Source: Paracoccaceae bacterium (lineage in GTDB: Bacteria > Pseudomonadota > Alphaproteobacteria > Rhodobacterales > Rhodobacteraceae). From it: a DNA stretch of 64,000 nucleotides. Positions 18,421 to 26,838 of the stretch are shown in pieces; within the stretch, counting starts at the first letter, position 1; the number at the start of each line of letters is the position of its first letter. The stretch covers positions 1,660,136 through 1,724,135 of the forward strand of contig JAWPMR010000001.1 in the NCBI GenBank assembly GCA_033344815.1, read 5' to 3'. A program made the translations under genes and the position numbers. The notes below the pieces were generated by a model that was not told where the DNA came from, searched no databases, and was given only the letters and a program-made list of their open reading frames with translations.

Positions 18421-20078
18421 GTGGACGATTTTATATTTTTTGCCGTCGTTCAAATCCCTTTGCTCGGTGCGGCGGTCGGCGCCTATCGTGCTGCGCAGAG
18501 GTCAGAAACCGACGGTATTGTTCGGCCGGAAATCGACTTCGGATTGAAATATATCGGGCAGTTTCTCACCGGCGATTTGGCGAATATACTCTACGCTTTT
18601 AGCAATGGACTTTGCCTTGTCATGTTGTTCCTTTCCACCGTCCTATGGTGTTGGGGTCCGGAGGCACCGCTGCGAGCGATAGGCAAACTGTCGAAAATAC
18701 TTCTTTATCTCATCGGAATATGCGCAGCCATCTTTCCCCTCGTAGTCATATTCATTTCTCTTTTCCAACCGGTCTTAGCTGATCACGTCGGTTCTCTTGC
18801 AATCACGGTTGCGTTCATTTGCTTACTTTCGCTCTTGACTGCGACCCTGACCAAACTGTCGGTCAAGGCAAGTTTATTTCGATGTCCCCTCATTCTAGTG
18901 TTGGCGGGCGCAGGCATGGCCGCTTCCAGCCCGATTGCCCCATGGTTCTTCGGTGGCTTCGCAATCATTTATGTCGCTCTCACGATCCGTCGATATGGCT
19001 CGCAATGCCATAACTGCTTGCGCTGTTGCTACAGTCGGGCTGTTTTTGATAATCACCAAGTGGGTGGCGCCAGACTGCCAAACGCTCGTAGGCTGCAACA
19101 TCCTGCGGGGCGCCGAACTTCTAGTCGAGGACAGAGAGACCGACACCGTAGCTGCGGCCTTCGCGCAATGGTCTGAAAACAATCCCGGCCCCGTGCGCGT
19201 GGTCGCAGCACACGGCGGAGGACTGTATACTGCCTATCATATGGAACGCACCCTTGAGCGACATGCCGAAGCGTGTTGCCTATTTTTTAAATAAGCGCTA
19301 AGACGAGGGGCCGACAAAGATCGGCCCGAAGGTACTGGCAAGCGGGTTAGAGCAAAGCTGGCAGCCGGACGACGGGGCACCAATGCTGTTTCTGAATACA
19401 ACTGATGTGCATACTGGTGCACGGGTCATTGCGTCACCGAAGGCCAGTTTTGGTCCGAACGATACACGACCGACGCGTGTTTTGGTTCAAGACACTCTCG
19501 GGTCAAGTCCGAAAAATAGGAACCTGACCGTGGTCAATGCTGCAACGATCTCTGCACGGTTTCCTGTCGTCAGCCCACCGGCGCGCATCTTCCAAAACCG
19601 ACAAACCCATCAACTCGTTGATGGTCGTTACTTTGACAACTCAGGCCTTGAAATACTGAGCGATATTATCGCCACAATCCGGTCTGAGCCTAACGCTGCA
19701 AGTGCTTACAAAATCGATGTGATCTCGTTCGAAGTCGAAGACGTCTCTTGCGAAGGGAACGAAAAGAGCGCCAATACCACACGCCCAAAAAGCTGCAGCC
19801 AATTGCTAGGCAATCAAGATGGCGACATTTTGCCCGACCGTCAGATGGAAGGCACATTGGCAGCTCCTTTAACGGCCTTTACTGCGTCATCGAAATCTCG
19901 GCGGTCACTGTCAGCCCGACGGTTTTGCGACGCCTGGCAAAATGCGTTTTCAACTCAGGTCTCGGAAATCAAGAGCCGTGACATCAATTTTACCTTGAGT
20001 TGGCTTCTCGCGGATCGCACATTTTCGGAAATATCAAATCAACTTAAGCAGCCAGAAACGAGCACACTCTGCAAATGA
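18421..20078 (+). pseudogene. Broken membrane-anchored patatin-like phospholipase
   Basis: Three collinear pieces in three frames. 18421-about 19000 encodes four to five membrane helices (residues about 60-190). About 18980-19294 continues with one more helix and the patatin-type glycine loop VVAAHGGGLYTAYHMERTL. 19383-20078 carries VVNAATISARFPVVSPPA and the patatin Asp motif LVDGRYFDNSGLE. The GxSxG nucleophile elbow expected between the second and third pieces is absent, so besides a frameshift near 18990-19010 there is a deletion near 19290-19380. The enzyme cannot be active as it stands. The intact relative would be a membrane-tethered lipid acyl hydrolase. Confidence 0.75.
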
Positions 20079-20380
20079 GGTATTTGTGTTTCAAACGTGC
20101 GGCGATGCGCCCTAGCCAAGCCAAACGCCTTCCGAGATTGATGTTGCCAGTCACTACTTCGTCATCGCGGTAGGGTTAGATCGCTTCTCGCTTAGCGTTG
20201 TGTTTCGGTGCACACTTTGTGACCGTAAACACTGATGCGGTAGATATTAAAAAAACAAAACACGCCTTGTTTGACAAGACAAAACGCATATCGCCGATCC
20301 AAGTTTTATTTCCGCGCCGAGACTGCCCAATTCCACATCTGTTTGGCCTCTGTCGACATAAAGTTACCGATAGCGGGCAA
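20079..20380. other. Intergenic before IS remnant
   Basis: About 300 bp with no supported gene. Stops occur in all frames. It lies between the patatin pseudogene and the start of homology to an IS3-family transposase. Confidence 0.3.
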
Positions 20381-20757
20381 GCAGTATGGTGGGATGGGAA
20401 CCGACCAACTGAAAGAGCTAAAGCGGCTTCAGAAGGAGAATGATCGGCTGCGGCGAGCGGTATCGGACCTGACGCTGGACAAGCTGGTCCTGTCGTAGGC
20501 CGCACGGGGAAACGACTGAGCTCTTCACGTCGCCGTGCCTGCATTGACCATGTGCGGAGTCAGCTCCACATCTCGGAGCGTCGTGCTTGTCGTGTCCTGG
20601 GGCAGCCTCGCTCCACACAGAGGCGGGTGCCCGTTGGCCGCGCCGATGAAGATCGTCTGGTGTCTGACATGATCGAGCTGACGCGCCAATATGGTCGATA
20701 CGGGTACCGCCGGATCGCGGTTCTGTTGAGAGATGCTGGCTGGCAGATCAACGACAA
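20381..20757 (+). mobile_element. IS3-family remnant, 5' half (OrfA end and OrfB start)
   Basis: Seen: the end of an OrfA (KQYGGMGTDQLKELKRLQKE, VSDLTLDKLVLS), then the beginning of OrfB (CIDHVRSQLHISERRACRVL, QYGRYGYRRIAVLLRDAGW, ending QINDK). OrfA's HTH and OrfB's DDE core are missing. Homology stops abruptly after INDK. The remainder of the same protein type (starting VERLWRCEGLKVP) lies on the opposite strand at 26640-26091. Confidence 0.85.
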
Positions 20758-21141
20758 AGCGCGACCTCATCAGTCATGCTACATTGAACGCGACTACCCA
20801 TAAGCAACCGCCGCACCGGACGATGGAATCGCGATACGCGTTGGGTGCATGATCTTTGATGGCCTTGCGGCTTTAAACGGTGGCTTCAGTTGCAGCTTAA
20901 GGCTTTGTTAGGAAGTCAGAAATGCACAATTACGACTGACCCTAGTCATATGAGACCAGCAGATTGGTGGAAATACTCTCCGTCGCTGTGCTTAAGATAT
21001 TTATTGCTTCCAATTTGGCGTGCCAAATTTCCAAAAATAACGTTAAAGAACTGCACGAGCAATTTTGGGAAAATATGTGCTGGACAGCCAAGCAGCAAAC
21101 TCCTAGAACGCCGAGACCCAGCCAATTTTTTGGTCTCCCGT
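20758..21141. other. Intergenic between IS remnant and tRNA-Phe
   Basis: 383 bp with no supported gene. The first ~45 bp continue the open frame of the truncated OrfB with unrelated residues (ARPHQSCYIERDYP), marking a recombination junction. The rest should include the tRNA promoter. Confidence 0.35.
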
Positions 21142-21216
21142 GCCCGGGTAGCTCAGGGGTAGAGCAGTGGACTGAAAATCCTCGTGTCGGTGGTTCGATT
21201 CCGCCCCCGGGCACCA
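21142..21216 (+). tRNA. tRNA-Phe (anticodon GAA)
   Basis: A full cloverleaf can be drawn: a seven-pair acceptor stem GCCCGGG/CCCGGGC, a D-arm with GCTC-AGGGGTA-GAGC, anticodon loop CTGAAAA giving GAA, a T-arm GGTGG-TTCGATT-CCGCC, and encoded CCA at 21214-21216. Its 3' end is the integration target of the adjacent tyrosine recombinase: the motif CCGCCCCCGG-CACCATC recurs at 25751. Confidence 0.95.
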
Positions 21217-21217
21217 T
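21201..21217 (+). repeat. Left attachment site (attL) in the tRNA-Phe 3' end
   Basis: CCGCCCCCGGGCACCATC at the end of the tRNA matches CCGCCCCCGGCACCATC at 25751-25767, with one G fewer in the second copy. The integrase gene starts 164 bp downstream. This is the usual arrangement for an island integrated into a tRNA 3' end. Confidence 0.7.
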
Positions 21218-21326
21218 CTTAACATCTGATAATGCCCGCCTACATATGATAAGGCTCTTGTTTTTAGGGCTTTGGCGCTTCCTGTTGTTTGATCACGTCT
21301 AACTTGGTCCGACAGAATGCTCCCAA

Positions 21327-21350
21327 ATTGGGGGCACATATGGGGGCACC
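21327..21350 (+). repeat. TTGGGGGCA repeats beside attL (possible integrase arm sites)
   Basis: Two tandem units, TTGGGGGCAC and ATGGGGGCAC, lie just before the integrase gene. An inverted unit (ATGCCCCCAAT) overlaps the integrase start at 21372-21382. A matching tandem pair lies at 25668-25691 next to attR. Placement at both ends of the island suggests binding sites for integrase or excisionase. Confidence 0.55.
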
Positions 21351-21380
21351 GCGAGTGCAGATGATTTGAGGATGCCCCCA

Positions 21381-22571
21381 ATGCCGTTGACAGATGCTAG
21401 GATTAAGAACCTGAAAGCAAAGGAAAAGCCCTATAAAACGGCTGACTTTGGGGGCCTTTATGTTGAAGTGCGCCCTACTGGGGCGAGGCTTTGGAGATTG
21501 AAGTATCGGTTTGATCGTCGAGAGAAGCGTTTGTCTTTCGGGGCTTACCCGGATGTTTCCTTGGCCGATGCGCGTACCAAGCGAGACGAAGCCAAGATAC
21601 TGTTGGCAAAGGGCATTGACCCGGGCAAAGCCAAACAGGATGAAAAGCGCGGGAAACGGGCGTCTGGTGAAAACACGTTTGAACGTTTGGCAGATGCCTT
21701 TCTAGCTAAGGGGCAAGCTGAGGGACGAGGGCCAGCTACTCAGACAAAAAACAGTTGGTTGTTAGGATTGGCAAAAGCCGATCTTGGCAATTTCGCTATT
21801 GCTGAAATTACCGCGCCAATGATCCTCGGGTGCCTTCGAAAGATTGAGGCAAAAGGCAATTATGAAACTGCCCAAAGGTTGCGCGCCAAGATTAGCGCCG
21901 TTTTCCGGTTCGCTGTTGCCAGCGGAATAGCTGAATCTGATCCTGCGCACGCTCTACGCGATGCTTTGATTAGGCCAACTCCCACACCTCGCGCGGCGAT
22001 CATAGACCCAGTTGCCTTGGGCGGATTGCTGAGGGCCATAGATGGGTTCGACGGGCAAGAAACAACCCGTATTGCTCTTCAGCTACAGGCTATTCTTGCT
22101 CAGCGACCGGGCGAATTGCGCTATGCGGAATGGTCAGAAATCGACTTCAATGCAGCGATTTGGTCAATCTCTGCTGAACGAATGAAAATGCGGCGTCCTC
22201 ATAATGTGCCTTTGCCAGAGCAAGCAATGAAGCTTTTGGATGATTTGCGGCGGATTACTGGCAATGGCCGCTATCTGTTCCCTAGTCTACGTTCTTATCA
22301 GCGCCCAATGTCCGAAAACACATTAAACGCAGCACTTCGCAGGATGGGTTATTCAAGTGACGAAATGACGGCTCACGGTTTTCGCGCCAGTTTTTCCACA
22401 TTAGCCAACGAAAGCGGCCTCTGGAATCCGGACGCAATTGAACGGGCATTGGCACACGTCGAAAAGAATGAAGTTCGCCGAGTTTATGCAAGGGGGGAGC
22501 ATTGGGAGGAACGTGTTCGATTGGCGAGTTGGTGGGCTGGTCAGTTGGTTGAGATGCGGTCAGATTGTTAG
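21381..22571 (+). CDS. Tyrosine recombinase / P4-type integrase
   Basis: A 396-residue integrase of the tRNA-targeting island type. Seen: an N-terminal DUF4102-like arm-binding domain (LTDARIKNLKAKEKPYKTAD, GGLYVEVRPTGARLWRLKYR, GAYPDVSLADAR), a core-binding region (150-200), and a catalytic domain with the first Arg in QRPGELRYAEW, HGFRASF (H-x-x-R), a His in LAHVEK and the nucleophilic Tyr in RRVYARG. In-frame starts exist at 21366 (TTG) and 21372. ATG 21381 is favoured by GAGG nine bases upstream. It is the only intact recombinase in the window and should excise or integrate the 21.2-25.8 kb island. Confidence 0.93.
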   Translation: MPLTDARIKNLKAKEKPYKTADFGGLYVEVRPTGARLWRLKYRFDRREKRLSFGAYPDVSLADARTKRDEAKILLAKGIDPGKAKQDEKRGKRASGENTFERLADAFLAKGQAEGRGPATQTKNSWLLGLAKADLGNFAIAEITAPMILGCLRKIEAKGNYETAQRLRAKISAVFRFAVASGIAESDPAHALRDALIRPTPTPRAAIIDPVALGGLLRAIDGFDGQETTRIALQLQAILAQRPGELRYAEWSEIDFNAAIWSISAERMKMRRPHNVPLPEQAMKLLDDLRRITGNGRYLFPSLRSYQRPMSENTLNAALRRMGYSSDEMTAHGFRASFSTLANESGLWNPDAIERALAHVEKNEVRRVYARGEHWEERVRLASWWAGQLVEMRSDC

Positions 22572-22595
22572 CACTGACACCAACGATGGAATCAC

Positions 22596-23021
22596 ATGGC
22601 GCAAAGCGAACAAGCAAGGAATCCTGCTGCTTTCAAAGCACTGATGGAAGAAAAGCTGGGAAGGCACTTGGACTGGAGTCAACCAAATCTGCAAAACTAC
22701 GTAGGCCCTTATGACCCCAAAGTCTTCGAAGAGTACGAATTATACAGAAGTGAAGTTGTGGGGTTGTGTGGCGAAAAACTTTCAAGCTTTTCAAACACGG
22801 ACTTCTTGATCCTCGCTCACTCCAACTTTGACGATCCCAATGATGTTAGAAGCGAGTGGCGTTCATTTGCAAGAGATGAGATTGGAAAGCTCAACAAGGC
22901 TTGCCCGCCTTGGTTCGCAGGTGGGTTTGGACACCCAGAATATGCTGCTGACTTTGAGTACTGGGCGCAAAATAGATTGTCCGTCGTCAGGGTTTTTGGC
23001 ACCAAAGGCGGCCTAAGCTAA
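22596..23021 (+). pseudogene. Hypothetical protein truncated by an IS3 insertion
   Basis: The open frame gives 141 residues, but the last 14 (after WAQNR) are encoded by the left end of the IS element that begins at 22978. Seen: HLDWSQPNLQNYVGPYDPKV, FLILAHSNFDDPNDVRSEW and ACPPWFAGGFGHPEYAADFE. I do not recognise the family. A second, degenerate copy of residues about 75-127 lies at 43353-43521, where similarity ends exactly at the IS boundary. There the frame continues as RCFTNNARRAANNT, which probably shows how the intact protein goes on. It follows the integrase by 24 bp and is probable island cargo. Confidence 0.7.
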
Positions 23022-23051
23022 GAGAGAGTTTGGCTCATCTGGTTGGTTTGA

Positions 23052-24077
23052 TTATGCGGCGTGCTGGCGGTGATGCAAGCGTCGCGCTTCGAGTGTCTTT
23101 CGTTTGATCTTTTCGCGTTGTTTTAGAATGGCTTTGTCACGCCCGAAGTAGACGTCAGCAGGTGTGACGTTGTTGATGCTCTCGTGATATCGCTGATGAT
23201 TGTAATGATCGACGAAGGCTTCGATTTGCGCTTCGAGGTCACCTGGCAGGAAGTAGTTTTCCAGCAAGATGCGGTTCTTCAGGGTTTGATGCCACCGCTC
23301 GATCTTGCCTTGGGTTTGCGGATGATAGGGGGCTCCGCGCGAGTGCTTCATGCCTTTGTCTTTCAACCATTCCGCCAGATCCCCGGAGACGTAGCTTGAT
23401 CCGTTATCGCTGAGCAGACGTGGCTTGTGAACGACATGGACCTGATCACAGCCAGACGCTTGCAACGCGAGGTCCAGTGTATCGGTCACGTCTTCGGCCC
23501 GCATGTTCGTGCAGAGTTTCCAGGAGACGATGTAGCGACTGTAGTCGTCCAGAACCGTACTGAGATAGAACCAGCCCCAACCAAGGACCTTGATGTAGGT
23601 GAAGTCGGTCTGCCAAAGCTGATTGATGGCCGTGGTTTTGTCTTTGAACTCGCTGGCGGCTTTCATGACGATGAAGGCTGGGCTGGTGATCAGATCATGC
23701 GCTTTGAGCACGCGATAGACAGTGGATTCTGACACAAAGTAGCGCTCTTGATCCGTGAACGTCACTGCCAGTTCGCGCGGTGACAGCTCTGTCTCTTTCA
23801 AGGCGAAGTCGACAACCTTGCGCTTCACGTCGTCAGGCACGCGGTTCCAGACATGCTTTGGCTTGGGCGATTGGTCCTGCAGACCAGCCTCACCGCGTTG
23901 AAGATACCGGCCGTACCAGCGATAGAACGTGGTGCGCGGAATGCCGAGCTTGGCTAATGTCAGACGGGCCGACAGATGCGACCCCTCGACCAGCCGGATG
24001 ATCTCAAGCTTCTCAGATGCGGGGTACCTCATTCGTGGTCGCCCCCATCTATTACCCGGCAGGTGAATGTCTTGCAT
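23052..24077 (-). CDS. IS3-family transposase OrfB (DDE integrase domain)
   Basis: 341 residues. Seen: an N-terminal HTH (LTLAKLGIPRTTFYRWYGRY), an integrase core with WQTDFTYIKV (first Asp), LDDYSRYIVSWKL, RLLSDNGSSYVS (second Asp) and HPQTQGKIERWHQTLKNRIL (Glu), and a C-terminal YHESINNVTPADVYFGRD. All three catalytic acidic residues are present. It begins directly after OrfA, as usual for IS3 elements, where a frameshift makes the OrfAB fusion. The first residues may only be made as part of that fusion. Confidence 0.93.
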   Translation of the reverse strand: MQDIHLPGNRWGRPRMRYPASEKLEIIRLVEGSHLSARLTLAKLGIPRTTFYRWYGRYLQRGEAGLQDQSPKPKHVWNRVPDDVKRKVVDFALKETELSPRELAVTFTDQERYFVSESTVYRVLKAHDLITSPAFIVMKAASEFKDKTTAINQLWQTDFTYIKVLGWGWFYLSTVLDDYSRYIVSWKLCTNMRAEDVTDTLDLALQASGCDQVHVVHKPRLLSDNGSSYVSGDLAEWLKDKGMKHSRGAPYHPQTQGKIERWHQTLKNRILLENYFLPGDLEAQIEAFVDHYNHQRYHESINNVTPADVYFGRDKAILKQREKIKRKTLEARRLHHRQHAA

Positions 24078-24434
24078 TCACTGAGAGGGCCCGAGCATGC
24101 TTTTTTTGAGAAGACGCAGTTCGAGCGTTTGTTCTGCCACCACCTCTTTGAGCTCCTTGGCTTCGCGGCGCAGTTCCTTGACCTCATCAGTGTTCGCAGC
24201 GCGTGCTGTATCCCCAGCTAGCCGCTTCTTTCCGGCCTCCATGAAGTCTTTCGACCATTTGTAGTAGATGCCCTGCGATATCCCTTCACGGCGGCACAGC
24301 TCAGCAATGCTGTTTTCACCACGCAGACCATCCAACACGATCCTGATCTTCTCTTCAGATGAATAGTGCTTGCGCGTTGCACGTTTAATATCTTTGACGA
24401 TCTTCTCGCCAGGGCTCTTCGCTGTCTTTCTCAT
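24078..24434 (-). CDS. IS3-family transposase OrfA
   Basis: About 118 residues from ATG 24434 (encoding MRKTAKSPGEKIVKDIKR); an open frame extends upstream to 24482 into the terminal repeat. Seen: a helix-turn-helix (GENSIAELCRREGISQGIYY) and a leucine-zipper-like C-terminus (KELRREAKELKEVVAEQTLE) used for multimerisation. A GGAGTGG sequence precedes the ATG. A fragment of a sister copy's OrfA lies at 26641-26729. Confidence 0.88.
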   Translation of the reverse strand: MRKTAKSPGEKIVKDIKRATRKHYSSEEKIRIVLDGLRGENSIAELCRREGISQGIYYKWSKDFMEAGKKRLAGDTARAANTDEVKELRREAKELKEVVAEQTLELRLLKKSMLGPSQ

Positions 24435-24520
24435 CGTCCACTCCTCGGTGGTTACGATGAGCAACAAACACTCCCTTAGCAAATAACCCTATTTGGATCC
24501 ATAAGCGCTGACGTCAGACA

Positions 24521-25640
24521 AATCGTCATTCCAGAACGCGAGCAAAGCCGCATTCACGAGTTCATGGACCAGATCAACCCGCTCCAGAAGACGCTGGTGT
24601 TCTGCGCGACCCAGAACCATGCGGCGGCGGTGCGCGACTATATAAACCAGATCAAAGACATTGACGATCCGCACTACTGCGAGCGCGTGACCGCAAATGA
24701 CGGCGCATTGGGTGAACAACACCTGCGTGAATTTCAGGACAATGAGCGCAGCATTCCGACGATCCTGACGACATCGCAGAAGCTGTCCACCGGTGTAGAT
24801 GCCCGCAACGTGCGGAATATCGTATTGATGCGCCCTATCAAGTCGATGGTGGAGTTCAAGCAAATCGTCGGGCGCGGCACACGGACCTTCGAAGGCAAAG
24901 ACTTCTTCACAGTCTATGATTTTGTGAAGGCATATGAACACTTCAATGATCCCGAATGGGATGGCCCGCCGGAGCCGCCAGACATCCCGACCCCACGGCC
25001 ACCAAAGCCAGATGATCAACTCGGTCCCGACGGTCCTCCCCCGACGCCACCAGAACCAGAGGCTAAAATCCTAGTTAAACTGGCAGACGGTAAAGAGCGG
25101 CGGATCCGGTATATTGCAACAACCACCTATTACTCGCATGACGGCAGGATGATCTCTGGCGAAGAGTTCATGGAACAGCTTTTCGGAGACTTGGGTGAGC
25201 TTGTCACCGGTGAAGATGAACTTCGAGAAATCTGGAGTAACCCAGAAACACGGGTTCAGTTCCTCAAGGTCTTAGCGGATAGAGGATATGACAGCGGACG
25301 TCTTGAAGATATGAAGCGTCTGATTGATGCCCCTAATAGCGATGTGTTCGACGTGCTGGCTTATGTCCGGTTCACATTGGCACCGCAACTCAGATCGGAG
25401 CGGGCAGAAGCTGCGCGCGCCAAAAGTCTTGTGGGCTTTGAAGGCGAGATGAAACTGTTTCTCGAAGCTGTGTTGAACGCTTATGAAGTGCACGGCGTTG
25501 AAGAGTTGGCGTTGCCGAAGATTAGCGGTTTTCTAAAAGTGAAATACGGCGGGACAAATGGAGCAAAGCGTGTCCTCGAGGATATTCCAAAGATCCGGCG
25601 GGCGTTTACCGAAATTCAAACCTATCTTTACGCTCAATAG
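24521..25640 (+). pseudogene. hsdR: C-terminal fragment of type I restriction subunit HsdR
   Basis: The frame enters straight from the IS end (QIVIPEREQSRIHEF) and gives about 373 residues. Seen: helicase C-terminal motifs KTLVFCATQNHAAAV, ILTTSQKLSTGVDARNVRNI and KQIVGRGTRTFEGKDFF (motif VI), a proline-rich linker (PPEPPDIPTPRPPKPDD), and the HsdR C-terminal helical domain of EcoEI type. The N-terminal nuclease and the helicase motifs I-III are gone, and no hsdM or hsdS remains in the window. It is an inactive remnant of a type I restriction system carried by the island. An internal ATG at 24564 could start a shorter product. Confidence 0.88.
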
Positions 25641-25667
25641 GGCGTGGAACTCGTATCACAATTCGAA

Positions 25668-25691
25668 GTTGGGGGCATAATTGGGGGCACT
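25668..25691 (+). repeat. TTGGGGGCA repeats beside attR
   Basis: Two tandem units (TTGGGGGCAT and TTGGGGGCAC) match the pair at 21327-21350 in the same orientation. They lie about 60 bp inside the right att repeat. Confidence 0.55.
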
Positions 25692-25750
25692 CAGAAAAAA
25701 CATAATAATTATATCTACACACTTCAATATTTTAGGCTCTAAACGCGACG

Positions 25751-25767
25751 CCGCCCCCGGCACCATC
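25751..25767 (+). repeat. Right attachment site (attR) of the tRNA-Phe island
   Basis: CCGCCCCCGGCACCATC repeats the tRNA-Phe 3' end with one G deleted. It marks the right boundary of a 4.55-kb island that starts at the tRNA. Confidence 0.65.
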
Positions 25768-25826
25768 ACCTCAGCTAACACGTTGGTTTCGCTCTAGCTT
25801 TTAACAACTGCTTGGAGCCGTAGACC

Positions 25827-26090
25827 TTGTCGGAGACCATTTCACCCACGTTCGCCTTCGTAAAAGACGGAGTGTTCTACTTTAGCCGTCGCATCCCAAA
25901 AGAGCTTGTTCCTCATTATTTGTCACCTCGGATTGCATATTCTCTGCGCACACGGTCAGCAAAAGTAGCGGAAGCGAGAGCGAGAAAAGCTGCTGATCAA
26001 CTGGACGACTACTGGTTCCACCTCAGGTCTCGTAATGCTGAGCTGCCAGGAAAGCACATGCTGAGGCAGCGGAACGCTGGGTCTGTGGAG
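25827..26090 (+). pseudogene. N-terminal fragment of a second phage/island integrase
   Basis: About 85 residues of the N-terminal domain found in a group of tyrosine recombinases (FVKDGVFYFSRRIPKELVPH, IAYSLRTRSAKVAEARARKA). It starts about 60 bp beyond attR and is cut at about 26085 by IS-derived sequence. The catalytic domain is absent. Its position right after the attachment repeat suggests a second element once sat in tandem at the same tRNA site. Confidence 0.7.
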
Positions 26091-26640
26091 CTAGCCCCGG
26101 GCCCTATGTTGTCGTTTGGTGTTGTAGTGTTTCCTCCATTGTTCGATCAGGATTTGCGCCTCCCTTAGCGAGTAGAAGACCTCTCCGTTCAGCAGTTCAT
26201 CCCGAAGCCTTGCATTGAAGCTTTCACAATACCGGTTCTCCCAGGGCGAGCCGGGCTCGATGTAGGCGGTCTTGGCACGGACTGCTGAGATCCAATCTCG
26301 AACGGCCTGAGCGATGAACTTCTGGGCCGTTGTCTGACCGGATGTAGGCAGGGACACCGCGCAGAATGAACAAGTCGGTCAGCGCGTCGATACCCTCGGT
26401 CGAGTTCAGCCTCCTCTTCACTCGGATCGCGAGGCACTCCCGTCTGTGTTCATCCAGGATGTTGAGCGTCCGGAACGCTTTCCCATCATCGGTCCGATGA
26501 TGAACGAAGTCATAGCTCCAGACATGGTTGCGGTATTCAGGCCTCAGCCGAACACAGGAACCATCCTTCAGCCAGAGCCGTCCTTTCTTTGGCTGTTTCA
26601 GGGGCACTTTGAGCCCTTCACATCGCCACAGGCGTTCGAC
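26091..26640 (-). mobile_element. IS3-family remnant, 3' part of OrfB (frameshifted)
   Basis: Minus-strand homology begins at VERLWRCEGLKVP and runs through HVWSYDFVHHRTDDGKAFRT (first Asp), RSDNGPE (second Asp), then after a one-base insertion near 26335 continues [20 protein letters not shown] and [19 protein letters not shown] (Glu) to KHYNTKRQH. The end is truncated near 26091. It is the natural continuation of the OrfB fragment at 20381-20757 but on the opposite strand. Confidence 0.88.
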
Positions 26641-26815
26641 CTGCTTTCCTCAGAAGAATACTGTTTGCGAGTTGCCCGTTTGATGTTTTTGACGACCTTC
26701 TCGCCTGGGCTGTTGGTTGTCTTTCTCATTATCCACTCCTCAGTGGCTACGATGAACCAGAAACACACTCTTATCAGATCGCCCTATTTGGACTCATAAG
26801 CGTCAGTTTCAGACA
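26641..26815 (-). mobile_element. Terminal fragment of a second copy of the 22978-type IS
   Basis: The right end (reading TGTCTGAAACTGACGCTTATG inward from 26815, in part) and the OrfA start at 26729 (MRKTTNSPGEKVVKNIKR, RKQYSSEE) closely match the IS at 22978-24520. The fragment is fused at 26640 to the other IS remnant. It ends 23 bp past the NRPS gene. Confidence 0.82.
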
Positions 26816-26838
26816 ACATATCTAAACACCCTTGTGTG

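Larger units (their letters stand above)
22978..24520 (-). mobile_element. IS3-family insertion sequence, about 1.54 kb, apparently complete
   Basis: Two overlapping-phase transposase frames (OrfA 24482-24078, OrfB 24077-23052) lie between imperfect inverted repeats. The left end begins TGTCCGTCGTCAG and the right end, read inward, TGTCTGACGTCAG. The similarity continues for about 60 bp (GCTAAG...AGTTTG...GCTCATC in both). The flanks differ: left is a hypothetical gene, right is hsdR. No target duplication is visible (GAT against AAT), so the copy has probably taken part in a deletion or rearrangement after insertion. Confidence 0.85.
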
